A stretch of DNA of 64,000 nt from Zhongshania sp. R06B22 (GTDB lineage Bacteria > Pseudomonadota > Gammaproteobacteria > Pseudomonadales > Spongiibacteraceae): contig NZ_JBFRYB010000001.1 in NCBI RefSeq assembly GCF_040892595.1, positions 186,001 through 250,000 of the forward strand. Reading direction: 5' to 3'. Both the position numbers and the translations under genes were made by a program. Under the pieces are notes generated by a model. The model saw only the letters and a list, made by a program, of their open reading frames with translations. It was not told the origin of the DNA and did not search any database. Below, piece by piece: positions 19,583 to 29,264 of this stretch; the stretch's first letter is position 1; every line of letters begins with the position of its first letter.

Positions 19583-20668
19583 CTAGGAAGAACGGACACG
19601 TTCCTTTTCTGGCAGACTGTAGGCCGACTTGACGTCCAAGAGACGGACCTCATTGAACAAATGATGGGCGGCGGTGTACTCAGTGAGTGCATCTGCCGCT
19701 AGTAAAATAGCCGCTGCCGTCCATGTTGGACGCTCATCTGGCCATAGCAAATCTTCAACAAACTGATAACCCGTCCAGTATTCGCCATTGCTGTCGCGCC
19801 ACTGGTGCAACCAGCTATACACCATCACCGCGCGGGCATGATCGCCTGCCGCCAATAATGCCATTGTCAGTTCACAGGATTCCGCTACGGTTACCCAGGG
19901 CTCATCTGACACGCAGCGACACCCTAAGCCTTGTTCAACAAACTCATCCCAGCGCTTTTGCAAATGCGCACTTGCTTTGGTGGTCGGCACCGCGCCGGTC
20001 AAGACCGGATAAAACCAGTCCATGGAATAGCGCGCCTTGCTCTCCCAAGTACGATCAAAGCGCTCAGGCTTATTACGCAAAGCCTCACCGAGAGCCGCCC
20101 TTGCCTCACGCCAATCAGAGCGCGGATCACCGATCACGACCGAGATATTCACGGCGCATTCGAGGCTTTTGTATATTGAGGAACATCCGGTAATTAATGC
20201 GTCAACCATTGGCTGGCCATGAGCATCAACCGCCCAGTTTATTTCGCCGTGGCGAGACTGCTGAGCCAGCACAAAGCCAATTGCGCGCCGAACACAGGGC
20301 CACATTTCACGCAAAAATGGCCGGTTTTCAGTGATTAGATAGTGATGCCAAACGCCGGTAGCAATATAGGCAACAAAGTTAGTTTCGCGTCGTTCACGAT
20401 TATCAACTTCCCCGCCACGATAGGCCGCCCACCAACTACCATCTTCCAATTGGGCGTTTTTAAGCCAGCGGTAGGCATTTTCTGCAGCAGCGTATTCTCC
20501 ACCAATACTTAAACCCATGGCCGATTCCACGTGATCCCAGGGATCACAGTGGCCACCATCAAACCAGGGGATACTGCCATCAGCTTGTTGAGCACGCAGC
20601 AAAAACTCCACCGTCGGTTTAAAAAACTCTTGTGGGAAGAGGCCTTTGCTTAAAAACAGTCCGCTCAT
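19583..20668 (-). CDS. Alpha/alpha-toroid (prenyltransferase/terpene-cyclase-like) protein
   Basis: A 361-aa protein carrying QW-like repeats (RAQQADGSIPWF, NAQLEDGSWWAAY) of the kind found in squalene/hopene cyclases, prenyltransferase beta subunits and some polysaccharide-acting toroids. No DxDD cyclase motif or zinc triad could be recognised, so catalysis is unproven; databases often label such proteins 'prenyltransferase'. No signal peptide. Its start overlaps the methyltransferase stop by 4 bp (ATGA). Third gene of a tightly coupled cassette. Confidence 0.6.
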   Translation of the reverse strand: MSGLFLSKGLFPQEFFKPTVEFLLRAQQADGSIPWFDGGHCDPWDHVESAMGLSIGGEYAAAENAYRWLKNAQLEDGSWWAAYRGGEVDNRERRETNFVAYIATGVWHHYLITENRPFLREMWPCVRRAIGFVLAQQSRHGEINWAVDAHGQPMVDALITGCSSIYKSLECAVNISVVIGDPRSDWREARAALGEALRNKPERFDRTWESKARYSMDWFYPVLTGAVPTTKASAHLQKRWDEFVEQGLGCRCVSDEPWVTVAESCELTMALLAAGDHARAVMVYSWLHQWRDSNGEYWTGYQFVEDLLWPDERPTWTAAAILLAADALTEYTAAHHLFNEVRLLDVKSAYSLPEKERVRSS

Positions 20669-21381
20669 GCCACCTTAGCCTTTTCAAAATACATCACAAC
20701 TGATTTACCCAACACTGGATTCAAGCTTGCTTCTAAGGTTCTGGTAAATAAAGGTCTATCCATTAAATCCCACACTAAAAACCGATGGTATTGCTTAATG
20801 GCAACATTAGAGTCCTGGTTTTTCCAAAACGCGCACTTCAACCACCAATAGGGGGAATGCAAAGCGTGTGCCCAATGGCGGCGGTAAAAACGAAAACCCA
20901 AATCCTGTATTTGTTTCCGTAATTCACTGGCCTTAAATATACGCAGATGGCCGCCCTCGACCTTGTGATAAGCCTCGCTCAACGCCCAGCATATTTTTTC
21001 TGGCCACGCTCTGGGGACGCTGGCGCAAAACAAACCACCGGGTTTTAGCACCCGCTCAATTTCTTTCAATACCGCCTGGTAGTCGGGGATATGCTCTAAG
21101 ACTTCAGAGCAAATAATTTTATCGAAGGTATTGTCCGCAAACGGCAGCTGCATGGCATCGCCGTTGGCCAGACCAAAGGCTTTTTCTGCTTGGCCGTCGC
21201 CTTTAAAATCTGCGAAACGACTTTGCGCCGTTTGCAAATCACCCAAACACAGATCAACACCAATAGCGGTTACGTCCGCCTCAACATAGGCCGAGATAAC
21301 ATGACGGCCTTCGCCGCAGCCCAGATCTAAAACTTTATCACCCCGATTTAACTCGAAATGACGAAAATCAACCGTTTTCAC
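20665..21381 (-). CDS. Class I SAM-dependent methyltransferase
   Basis: A 238-aa methyltransferase of the Methyltransf_11/UbiE-like type. SAM motif I is KVLDLGCGEGRHVI; the acidic residue after beta-2 and the ICSEVLEHIPDYQ motif are present. It overlaps the upstream glycosyltransferase by 14 bp and the downstream toroid gene by 4 bp, so the three are translated as a unit. The substrate is presumably the glycosylated product of its neighbour; this is inference from context. Confidence 0.85.
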   Translation of the reverse strand: MKTVDFRHFELNRGDKVLDLGCGEGRHVISAYVEADVTAIGVDLCLGDLQTAQSRFADFKGDGQAEKAFGLANGDAMQLPFADNTFDKIICSEVLEHIPDYQAVLKEIERVLKPGGLFCASVPRAWPEKICWALSEAYHKVEGGHLRIFKASELRKQIQDLGFRFYRRHWAHALHSPYWWLKCAFWKNQDSNVAIKQYHRFLVWDLMDRPLFTRTLEASLNPVLGKSVVMYFEKAKVA

Positions 21382-22690
21382 GTTGTATCACCTGCCAGTA
21401 GTAGTTCGTCATTTGCTGCGCTGCCCGCGTCCAACAAAATAGTTCTTCAATTCTTGCGCGACCGGCCGCTGCCAGTTCATCACGCCATGCTGGCGACGCC
21501 AATAAGGTATCTAATACCTCGGCAATGGCCTTGCTATCGCGAATAGGCACCTGAATCGCCGCATCGCCAACCACTTCAGGTAAGGCGCCACCATCGGTAG
21601 AAATTAATGCCGTGCCACACGCCATAGCTTCTCCAGCCGGCAAGCCGAAACCTTCATAAATAGAGGGCACAACCACCACCGAGGCTTCGTTATAGTATTT
21701 CACCAGGTCTTCAGTGCTGATACCGCTCACCGCGCGAATGTGTTTGCTCAGGCCTAATTCGCGGATAAGGCGACCGCTTTCACCGTCTTCTTTGGGTGTA
21801 CCGACTAATAACAGTTCGAGATCAGGGTAACGCGGCACCACCGCCGCCACCGCTTCAAGTAAATAGCGCATACCCTTTAGCGGTTGATCCGACGACACCG
21901 TAGCCATAATGCGATTGGGGTTTTTTACGATATGCTCCAAAGGTCGAAACTCTTCGGTATCAATACCATTATGCACCAAGCTAATGCCCGCGGGCTGAAT
22001 ATCGAAGGCGGCGGCAATGTCAGTTCGAGATCGCTCCGACACCGTCACCACATGATGAAGCTCGCGGGCGACTCTGCGCTGCATAATCAAAAAGCTGTGC
22101 CAGCGGCGAATCATCAAGCGTTCCATCCAGCTCTTGGCGGCACTCAGCGCAATACTCATATCGCTGGTTATCGGGTGGTGAATCGTTGTAATAAGCGGAA
22201 AACCCTGCTTTTGAAGATCTAACATGCCGTAACTCAGGCACTGGTTATCATGGATAATGTCGTAATGACGACCGTGTTGTTTCAGGTATTTAAGCACCCG
22301 TCGGCCAAAGCAGTAGGGCTCAGAAAACGCACCGGTTAGCTTGCCAGTCCATTCATATATATTGGTGAGCGAGCGAAGATGATGGGGGCGAATTGAACCC
22401 AAGCCGGTTTCAAATAAATTCATCCCCGGCATTTTGATCAAGTTAACCCGCGGATCAAGATGCGGATAGGGCTGCCCCGAAATCACGTCGACTTGATGAC
22501 CCGCTTCAACTAAGGCCTTACTTAGATACTTAAGGTAAATTCCCTGACCACCTCCATAGGGCGCGCTACGGTAGCCCAATAAGCACACCCTCAAGGCGCG
22601 CCGCGGTCTAGCATCGCTCAATGGGGTTACGCTGGCTTTAACCGGTTCAATAGGTGAGGGGCTGGCGATAGTAGCTGGATCTGACGGCAT
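21368..22690 (-). CDS. Glycosyltransferase family 4 protein
   Basis: A 440-aa GT-B-fold retaining glycosyltransferase. The acceptor-side N-terminal domain begins LRVCLLGYRSAPYGGGQG. The C-terminal donor domain has the GT4 E-x7-E motif in PSIYEGFGLPAGEAMACG. No signal peptide or membrane helix; cytoplasmic or peripheral. It is first in the minus-strand cassette with the methyltransferase and toroid genes. No sugar-nucleotide synthesis genes or lipopolysaccharide cluster flank it, so the acceptor is unknown. Confidence 0.88.
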   Translation of the reverse strand: MPSDPATIASPSPIEPVKASVTPLSDARPRRALRVCLLGYRSAPYGGGQGIYLKYLSKALVEAGHQVDVISGQPYPHLDPRVNLIKMPGMNLFETGLGSIRPHHLRSLTNIYEWTGKLTGAFSEPYCFGRRVLKYLKQHGRHYDIIHDNQCLSYGMLDLQKQGFPLITTIHHPITSDMSIALSAAKSWMERLMIRRWHSFLIMQRRVARELHHVVTVSERSRTDIAAAFDIQPAGISLVHNGIDTEEFRPLEHIVKNPNRIMATVSSDQPLKGMRYLLEAVAAVVPRYPDLELLLVGTPKEDGESGRLIRELGLSKHIRAVSGISTEDLVKYYNEASVVVVPSIYEGFGLPAGEAMACGTALISTDGGALPEVVGDAAIQVPIRDSKAIAEVLDTLLASPAWRDELAAAGRARIEELFCWTRAAQQMTNYYWQVIQRENG

Positions 22691-22738
22691 AAGACGAGGT
22701 CGCTGTTATTCGGATTACTGTTGTTCGGACAAATACCG

Positions 22739-22876
22739 TGGAATTCTCCTCAGCCTGGAAACCTGTTAAGGCTGCCGAGGTCAAACCACGCGTCATTTGA
22801 ATGCCGCGAAGCCGAAATAGGATGAATGCCGCTCGTGTAGTAACAGGATTCTAACCACGAGGTGAGGAGAAATCCA
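22739..22876. repeat. Nested inverted-repeat element upstream of the GT4 cassette
   Basis: Outer arms TGGAATTCTCCTCA (22739-22752) and TGAGGAGAAATCCA (22863-22876) are complementary over 14 bp with one mismatch. Inside them CCTGTTA (22762-22768) pairs with TAACAGG (22841-22847), and CCACG (22786-22790) can meet CGTG (22834-22837). The 138-nt unit lies in the 281-nt gap between the divergent GT4 and lipoprotein genes. It could be a leader RNA of the GT4 transcript or a small MITE-like element. No clear target-site duplication is seen. Confidence 0.45.
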
Positions 22877-22971
22877 CCTGCGATTTTTAGCGATGCCCTA
22901 ATCTGGCATTAAGACTTTGTCATGTTAAACTCGCAAACGCCCCAAATTCGCCCATAGAGAATAAGCCACTC

Positions 22972-23367
22972 ATGCGTATAAACGCTATTTTTAGCACGTT
23001 ATTTTGTCTGAGCCTCACCGCGGTTGCACTTAACGGCTGCGCCAGTGGGCCGACAAAAAAATCGCCTAGGGGCGCATTTGAAACCACAATAAAGGCCGGT
23101 GATATTCGCCTGTTTAGCTACAGCCAACCCCTATTTCGAGAAAGAGCCCGGCCGATAACGTCCGCCAATAGTCGAGAAGACGGCACCAGTAAACCGCGCG
23201 AAGACAGTGAATCACAACTAAGAAGAACCGTACGCGACCTTGAACAAGATCCGCGACTCGCAGAGTACTGCCCAGCTGGCTACACCTTGATTGAGCAATA
23301 CGCGGTATTAAACGACGTGGTCATCCGCGGAGAATGCAGATACCAGCAAGAACAAAGTAAACAATAA
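22972..23367 (+). CDS. Small lipoprotein of unknown function
   Basis: A 131-aa protein with a signal peptide and lipobox (ALNGC, Cys about residue 23). Asp is not at position +2 (Ala follows), so outer-membrane sorting is likely. The mature part is charged and contains three further cysteines near the C terminus (YCPAGYTL, GECRY), one or two of which might form a disulfide. It stands alone between the divergent GT4 cassette and the convergent ilvE. No family recognised. Confidence 0.7.
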   Translation: MRINAIFSTLFCLSLTAVALNGCASGPTKKSPRGAFETTIKAGDIRLFSYSQPLFRERARPITSANSREDGTSKPREDSESQLRRTVRDLEQDPRLAEYCPAGYTLIEQYAVLNDVVIRGECRYQQEQSKQ

Positions 23368-23398
23368 GCGCCGCAACAATAACCGCCACGGCGCCTTA
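23365..23398. terminator. Hairpin between convergent lipoprotein gene and ilvE
   Basis: TAAGCGCCG (23365-23373) pairs with CGGCGCCTTA (23389-23398) with one bulged C, beginning at the lipoprotein stop codon. There is no long T tract, so termination strength is uncertain; the position between converging genes supports a bidirectional terminator. Confidence 0.3.
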
Positions 23399-23408
23399 TA
23401 CAGAGCAC

Positions 23409-24335
23409 TTAACTAATTGGTGTCAACCACTCGGGGAACTCTTCACGACGCCCCTTCACTTGATCGAAATACATATTTTGCAGCAAGTTAGTCACCGGCC
23501 CACGTGAACCCGACCCAATTTTTCGGCCATCTAATTCACGAATCGGCAGTACTTCCGCCGCGGTACCAGTAAAGAAAGCCTCATCTGCGATATAAATTTC
23601 ATCGCGGGTGATGCGCTTCTCTTCCACCGTCAAACCCAGCTCCTTGGCAAATTCGAAAATGGTGTTACGAGTAATACCATCTAAGCAGCTCGTTAGCTCA
23701 GGGGTGTACAGTTTGCCATTGCGAACAATAAAGATATTCTCGCCACTGCCTTCTGCCACATAGCCTTCATTATCCAGCAACAGCGCTTCTTCACAGCCGC
23801 TGTCTAACGCTTCGCGCAAGGCCAGCATCGAGTTAATGTAGTGACCGTTGGCCTTCGCCTTACACATTGAAATATTGACGTGGTGGCGGGTATAAGACGA
23901 GCACCGCACTTTAATGCCCTTGTCGCGAGCCTCAGGGCTCATATAGCTAGGCCAATCCCATGCGGCAACAATGACATGCATTTTTAGGTTGTCGGCGCGC
24001 AGCCCCATGCCCTCTGAGCCGTAGAAACACATTGGCCGCAGGTAAGCTTCATCTAAACCATTTTCACGGACAACAGCGCGCTGCGCTTCATTGACCTGTT
24101 CTTTGGTGACACTCATGTCCATACGCATAATATGTGCAGAGCGGAATAAGCGGTCGGTGTGTTCCTGCATGCGGAAAATACAGGTGCCACGGTCTTTGGT
24201 TTGATAGGCGCGTACGCCTTCAAAAACACCCATCCCGTAGTGCAGTGTATGAGTCAAAACGTGAACTTTGGCATCGCGCCAAGGAACCATTTCACCGTCG
24301 AACCAAATCAGGCCGTCACGATCAGCCATAGACAT
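23409..24335 (-). CDS. ilvE: Branched-chain amino acid aminotransferase
   Basis: A 308-aa PLP enzyme that interconverts leucine, isoleucine and valine with their 2-oxo acids. The N terminus (LIWFDGEMVPWRDAKVHVLTH) and the SGCEEALLLDNEGYVAEGSGEN segment are typical of class IV aminotransferases of the IlvE type; the PLP-binding lysine lies in the CKAKANGHYINS stretch. The ATG at 24335 has GAGGAG 9 nt upstream. It lies 33 bp downstream of glnE on the same strand and is probably co-transcribed with it. Confidence 0.96.
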   Translation of the reverse strand: MSMADRDGLIWFDGEMVPWRDAKVHVLTHTLHYGMGVFEGVRAYQTKDRGTCIFRMQEHTDRLFRSAHIMRMDMSVTKEQVNEAQRAVVRENGLDEAYLRPMCFYGSEGMGLRADNLKMHVIVAAWDWPSYMSPEARDKGIKVRCSSYTRHHVNISMCKAKANGHYINSMLALREALDSGCEEALLLDNEGYVAEGSGENIFIVRNGKLYTPELTSCLDGITRNTIFEFAKELGLTVEEKRITRDEIYIADEAFFTGTAAEVLPIRELDGRKIGSGSRGPVTNLLQNMYFDQVKGRREEFPEWLTPIS

Positions 24336-24368
24336 CGTGTGTTACTCCTCAAAAAAAGGTAAATACCA

Positions 24369-27293
24369 TTATGGAGACAACATCAGTTGCTGCCAGAAAC
24401 GGCTGACAATTTCCCGCTCGGTACCTAATGCCGTTTCGGCTATCAACCCTTTTTGCTCTTGTAAGCTTAGGCGATGCGCCTGACTGCGGAACGCCTTGTA
24501 AGCGTCAATCAGTGTCCGGGTATCCGCTGCCGAAATCAGGCCTTGTTCAGCCAAGGATTCAAGTATGCGAATGTTATCAGTGTAATGAGTAAGCGGTGGG
24601 TGCTGTTGTGACCATGCTAAAACGGCATATTGCACCATAAATTCAATATCAACGATACCTCCAGAACCCTGTTTAATATCAAATTCCGCATTTTTATCGC
24701 TAGCGGACATAAGATGATCACGCATTTTCTGGCGCATATTTACAACTTCATCTCTCAGCATTGCGATATCACGCGGTTTACAGAGGATCTCCCCCCGCAA
24801 TGCTTCGAATTTTTGTGCTAATAATGCATCGCCAGCCACCGCCCGCACCCGCACCAAGGCCTGATGCTCCCAAGTCCAAGCTTGGCTGTTTTGATAGTCT
24901 TTAAACGCCGTAAACGACGACACCAATAAGCCCGAATTACCCGATGGCCGCAAACGCATATCGACCTCATACAAGGGGCCGAGACGAGTCGCCGCCGTCA
25001 AAATATGAATAATACGCTGACCAAGGCGGGTAAAAAACGTGGCGGCGTCCAATGGTCGCTTGCCGTCACTTACATAACTAGACGGCAGATCGTGCATAAA
25101 CACCAAATCTAGATCTGAGCCATACCCGAGTTCAAGCCCCCCCAGTTTGCCATAAGCCAAAATCACAAAGTGACGCTGATCATCACCTGCCGGCACGGGG
25201 CTGCCGTATTTATCAAGTAAGTTCTGCCACGCAACATCTAACACCGCGTCTAAAACCACCTCAGCGATATAAGTTAGGTAATCACTCACTTTCATCAACG
25301 GTAAGCTACCCGTCACTTCGGACGCCGCAACACGCAGCACATGGGCCAAACGGAAATGGCGGAGGGCTTCCATTTGCGCTTCCAAATCATCGCTATCAAT
25401 ACGCAATAAGCGCTGCCTAAGCTCGCTGCTCAGACCCGCTTTTTCGGGCACCGAGAACAAGCTATTTGCGTCTAGCAGCTCATCCAGCAGTACTGGCTGA
25501 GCTGCTAGCTGCCGCGCGATCCAGGGGCTCGCTTCACACAGCACTACCAAGCGCTTGCGCGCGGCAGGGTTCTCCATTAACAACACTAAATAAGCAGTAC
25601 GGCGAAGCACCGCTTCAATAAGCGGAATCAAGCGCAGCAAGGTCTCTGCAGGCGAGTCAGCATCGCACAAGTCTTCCAATATAAGCGGCAAAAACTCGTA
25701 TAAACGATCTCGACTCCTACCCTGCATACGCAATACGCTAGCGCCATTGAGTAACGCAACCAATAGGCGGGCAGCCTCGTCGGCGTCATCAAAGCCAGCT
25801 TCCTCCAGCGTTTGCCGCACTAGGTCGCGGTCGAGATCATCGAGCATAGCTCGCCAACGATTCTTGCTCAGATGCTGTTGGTCATCGGGCTCGACCTCTG
25901 GCGGGGCAATAACATGGCCAAAATGCGCAGCGACGCGCTGGCGGTGCAGAGCTAAAACATCCTGAAAGGCGGCAACGTCACCGCCAAAACCCATAGCGAA
26001 ACTTAAGGCAAGCAGCGCGTTGTCGGCATCCGGCAACTGTTGGGTCTGCTCATCGCGCCAAGCTTGAATGGCATGCTCGGTATTTCTTAAAAATTTATAC
26101 GCCGCCTGCAATTCATCAACCACAGGCTCGGGAAGATAGGCCATGCTTCCAAGCTCAGCAAGAATCACTTGCAACTGTAATGCCTGCAAATTCAGCTCTT
26201 GGCCACCACGTATTAATTGAAAACACTGGGCGATAAATTCAATTTCACGAATGCCGCCAGAGCCCAACTTTATATTATCTTGAAGCTGACGCCGCACGAC
26301 CTCGCGCTGAATCATCAGTTTCATATCGCGCAGCGACTCGACGGCAGAGAAATCCAAATAACGACGATAGACGAAGGGACGCAAGAGCTGAAGCAGGCGG
26401 TCGCCCTCTTTAGTATCGCCGGCGATACACCGCGCCTTAATGAGTGCGTAACGCTCCCAGTCACGCCCCTGATCTTGGTAATACTCTTCCAAGGCATCAA
26501 AGCTGATGACCAGCGGCCCACTCTGCCCATAGGGCCGCAGACGCATATCTACCCGAAATACAAAGCCATCGGCGGTACGAGCATCTAAGGCCTGAATTAA
26601 ACGCTGCCCGAGCCGAATGAAGAATGCTTGATTGTCATCGCTGCGCGGACCACCCACGGTGCTGCCCGGCTCGGGATAAGTAAAAATAAGATCAATGTCA
26701 GAAGACAGGTTTAACTCCCTGGCCCCCAACTTACCCATGGCAATAACGACCAGCTGTTGCGGAATACCCTCAGCCGAGCGCGGTTCTCCTCGTTCGGCTA
26801 CTAACTGCTGATGCAAAAATGCCAGTGCCACCTCGACGCAGGCGTCCGCAAGCGCAGATAAATCCCGAACCGTCTCTTCCATCTCGGCCAGACGATTAAG
26901 ATCGCGCCAGACAATCCGAAGCCAGTGACGATTACGAAAATCTCGCAAGACTGTCGCCAAGTCCTCCGCACTTTCACATTCAGCGCATAACTCGCGCAGC
27001 TCTGTATGCCAGGCATCGTCAGGGAGATGTGAGTGGAGCTGCTTATTCAACACAAAATCGGCAAGCCAGGCTGGCTTGCGCAGGCATAACTCTACCAAAG
27101 CCGGACTACAGGAAAATGCGACAAGCAATTCCTGGCGGTGCTCAGATTCGACAAATGCACGATACCAATCACGCTGCCCTTGATCGCAACGCTCATACAG
27201 ACTTTGCCATTGTATTTCGACATCAGCCGCTAAGGCGGGCGGGAGCTCTTGAGCCAAAATATTAAGACTACGATATTGGCTGGGCAGCGGCAT
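24369..27293 (-). CDS. glnE: Bifunctional glutamine synthetase adenylyltransferase/deadenylase
   Basis: A 974-aa enzyme that adenylylates (inactivates) or deadenylylates glutamine synthetase in response to glutamine and PII. Both nucleotidyltransferase domains are complete: the N-terminal deadenylase motif GARELNLSSDIDLIFTY and the C-terminal adenylylase motif GGLELGYGSDLDLVFMH, each followed by its GlnD-PII-uridylyltransferase-associated helical region. Length is normal. It lies 33 bp upstream of ilvE and 30 bp downstream of the GspE-type gene. Confidence 0.97.
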   Translation of the reverse strand: MPLPSQYRSLNILAQELPPALAADVEIQWQSLYERCDQGQRDWYRAFVESEHRQELLVAFSCSPALVELCLRKPAWLADFVLNKQLHSHLPDDAWHTELRELCAECESAEDLATVLRDFRNRHWLRIVWRDLNRLAEMEETVRDLSALADACVEVALAFLHQQLVAERGEPRSAEGIPQQLVVIAMGKLGARELNLSSDIDLIFTYPEPGSTVGGPRSDDNQAFFIRLGQRLIQALDARTADGFVFRVDMRLRPYGQSGPLVISFDALEEYYQDQGRDWERYALIKARCIAGDTKEGDRLLQLLRPFVYRRYLDFSAVESLRDMKLMIQREVVRRQLQDNIKLGSGGIREIEFIAQCFQLIRGGQELNLQALQLQVILAELGSMAYLPEPVVDELQAAYKFLRNTEHAIQAWRDEQTQQLPDADNALLALSFAMGFGGDVAAFQDVLALHRQRVAAHFGHVIAPPEVEPDDQQHLSKNRWRAMLDDLDRDLVRQTLEEAGFDDADEAARLLVALLNGASVLRMQGRSRDRLYEFLPLILEDLCDADSPAETLLRLIPLIEAVLRRTAYLVLLMENPAARKRLVVLCEASPWIARQLAAQPVLLDELLDANSLFSVPEKAGLSSELRQRLLRIDSDDLEAQMEALRHFRLAHVLRVAASEVTGSLPLMKVSDYLTYIAEVVLDAVLDVAWQNLLDKYGSPVPAGDDQRHFVILAYGKLGGLELGYGSDLDLVFMHDLPSSYVSDGKRPLDAATFFTRLGQRIIHILTAATRLGPLYEVDMRLRPSGNSGLLVSSFTAFKDYQNSQAWTWEHQALVRVRAVAGDALLAQKFEALRGEILCKPRDIAMLRDEVVNMRQKMRDHLMSASDKNAEFDIKQGSGGIVDIEFMVQYAVLAWSQQHPPLTHYTDNIRILESLAEQGLISAADTRTLIDAYKAFRSQAHRLSLQEQKGLIAETALGTEREIVSRFWQQLMLSP

Positions 27294-27323
27294 TGCTTGA
27301 TCCTTGATTACTTATTATTAAGC

Positions 27324-29111
27324 TCAGCCAGTTTGCACCGGCGGCGCTACTCGCAAGACTTCGGCGATGGTGGTTTCACCGCGCGCGACTTTTTGCGCCC
27401 CACTCAGCCTAAGGGTACGCATGCCGTTTTTCATGGCCATGCGGCGCAATTTATCCAATTCCACATCATCGGCTATCGCAGCTTGAACCTGGCCCTCAAC
27501 CGGCAATATTTCGTATATACCCTGCCGGCCATAAAAACCGGTATTGCGACATTCCAAACAACCCGGTGCATGATAAATATGTGCCGGTGGACTGACTTTC
27601 CAGGGCGCGGTTAAGGTTGTCCACGCGGTTTCATCGAGCGCCACAGTCTCTTTACAATGTGGGCATAAACTTCTTACTAAGCGCTGCGCCATCACGCCCA
27701 GCACCGTGGCACGAATCAAATACGCGGGCACGCCAAGTTCCAGTAAGCGCGTTACTGCCGAGGGGGCATCGTTGGTATGTAGCGTCGAAATAACCAGGTG
27801 TCCCGTCAAGGCAGCTTGAATCGCCATCTCGGCGGTTTCTAAATCACGGATCTCACCAATCATGATGATATCCGGGTCTTGCCTGAGCAAGGCGCGCACA
27901 CCGCCGGCAAAATCCAGATTAATATTGTGCTGTACCTGCATTTGATTAAAGGCGTCTTCCACCATTTCAATCGGGTCTTCAATCGTACAAACATTTACTT
28001 CGCTGGTGGCGATCTGTTTCAGGCTAGAGTATAGGGTGGTGGTCTTACCCGAGCCCGTCGGCCCCGTCACTAATACAATCCCGTGGGGAGAGCGGATCAT
28101 ACCGTCCCAGCGCTGGCGGTCTTCACCGCGCAAGCCCAGCTCTTCAAAGCTGCGCAATAGCACTTCGGGGTCGAATATCCGCATCACCATTTTTTCACCG
28201 AATGCGGTGGGTAGCGTCGACAGCCTTAACTCGATCTCGTCACCGCCAGCATTTTTGGTTTTTAAGCGCCCATCTTGAGGTCGACGCTTCTCCGCCACAT
28301 CCATACGACCGAGTATTTTTAAACGGCTCACCACCGCCGTCAGCACCGACGCGGGCAGCTCATAGACGTTGTATAAAACACCATCAATACGAAAGCGAAC
28401 ATTGCCGTGTTCACGGCGCGGCTCTATATGAATGTCACTGGCACGCTGGTCGTAGGCATACTGCAACAACCAGTCGACGATATTAACAACGTGACCATCG
28501 TTGGCGTCTAGATCTTTTAAATTGCTGATTTCGAGTAATTGTTCAAGATTGGTATTAGCCTGGCCGCCGCGACGACTGTCACCACTTGCACCGCGCACTG
28601 ACTTTGCCAGACTGTAAAATTCGACGGTAAAACGGTCTATAGCGTCGGGATCGGCAATTACCCGCCGAATGGGTCGACGCAACACTTGCTGCAAATCCTT
28701 TTCCCAGCCGCTAACAAAGGGCTCGCTGCCAGCAATGACCACTTCCTGTGGAGAAACTGCCAAGGCCAATATCCGATGACGCTGTGCAAAGGCATACGAC
28801 ATCACCCCAGTGACCGCCGGTACGTCTATTTTCAAGGGGTCGATACGCTGCGGTAGCTGGTCACAATGCCCCGCCAACCATTCCAGTAGTCGATCCATGC
28901 CAAGCACACGTCCGGAGCGGCTGGCATCCGGCAATTGCTCTGCAGCAAGATAATTCAGTACATGCTGGATTCGGTCGCCAATACGCGGTGGATTCGGGCG
29001 TACCCGCTTAGCGACGGCAGCGTCCAAGAGCCCGTCGTCCACCAGCTGGCGAATGATTGGGGCCGCGTCAAGTGGGCCGGTTTTACTGAGATTACTGTGC
29101 ATACTAAACAT
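27324..29111 (-). CDS. GspE/PilB-family secretion ATPase
   Basis: A hexameric traffic ATPase of the type II secretion/type IV pilus class, about 595 aa. The N-terminal domain (to about residue 200) is MshEN/T2SSE_N-like. The core has Walker A GPTGSGKTTTLYSSL, the Asp box, Walker B-type DPDIIMIGEIRD and a His box. A four-cysteine zinc module (LCPHCKE and CLECRNTG) near the C terminus is typical of GspE. No gsp or pil genes are nearby, so the partner machine is elsewhere. Start uncertain: ATGs at 29138, 29111 and 29102 all lack an ideal ribosome site; AGGG precedes 29111. Confidence 0.88.
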   Translation of the reverse strand: MFSMHSNLSKTGPLDAAPIIRQLVDDGLLDAAVAKRVRPNPPRIGDRIQHVLNYLAAEQLPDASRSGRVLGMDRLLEWLAGHCDQLPQRIDPLKIDVPAVTGVMSYAFAQRHRILALAVSPQEVVIAGSEPFVSGWEKDLQQVLRRPIRRVIADPDAIDRFTVEFYSLAKSVRGASGDSRRGGQANTNLEQLLEISNLKDLDANDGHVVNIVDWLLQYAYDQRASDIHIEPRREHGNVRFRIDGVLYNVYELPASVLTAVVSRLKILGRMDVAEKRRPQDGRLKTKNAGGDEIELRLSTLPTAFGEKMVMRIFDPEVLLRSFEELGLRGEDRQRWDGMIRSPHGIVLVTGPTGSGKTTTLYSSLKQIATSEVNVCTIEDPIEMVEDAFNQMQVQHNINLDFAGGVRALLRQDPDIIMIGEIRDLETAEMAIQAALTGHLVISTLHTNDAPSAVTRLLELGVPAYLIRATVLGVMAQRLVRSLCPHCKETVALDETAWTTLTAPWKVSPPAHIYHAPGCLECRNTGFYGRQGIYEILPVEGQVQAAIADDVELDKLRRMAMKNGMRTLRLSGAQKVARGETTIAEVLRVAPPVQTG

Positions 29112-29220
29112 AAACCCTGTGATGATCATCGACACCATTAATAGCTAGTCACAATAACGTAATAACTCTGTGATTATATAGCTCGGCATTTAATGTCTGG
29201 TGAGGCTCAACGGAGGCCAG

Positions 29221-29226
29221 TATAAT
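29221..29226 (+). promoter_or_regulatory. -10 box candidate for the phoU-like/pit operon
   Basis: TATAAT lies 39 bp before the GTG start of the DUF47 gene, in the divergent gap with the GspE-type gene. No strong -35 is visible at the right distance, so this may depend on an activator. No convincing Pho box was seen. Confidence 0.35.
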
Positions 29227-29264
29227 CCCGACCACCTAAAAAGAACGCCGTAAGGAGTCGCACC

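Noticed and set aside
22691..22971. Known riboswitch upstream of the glycosyltransferase
   Set aside because: The inverted repeats are real, but no conserved core of a riboswitch class that I know (for example cobalamin or TPP) could be read.
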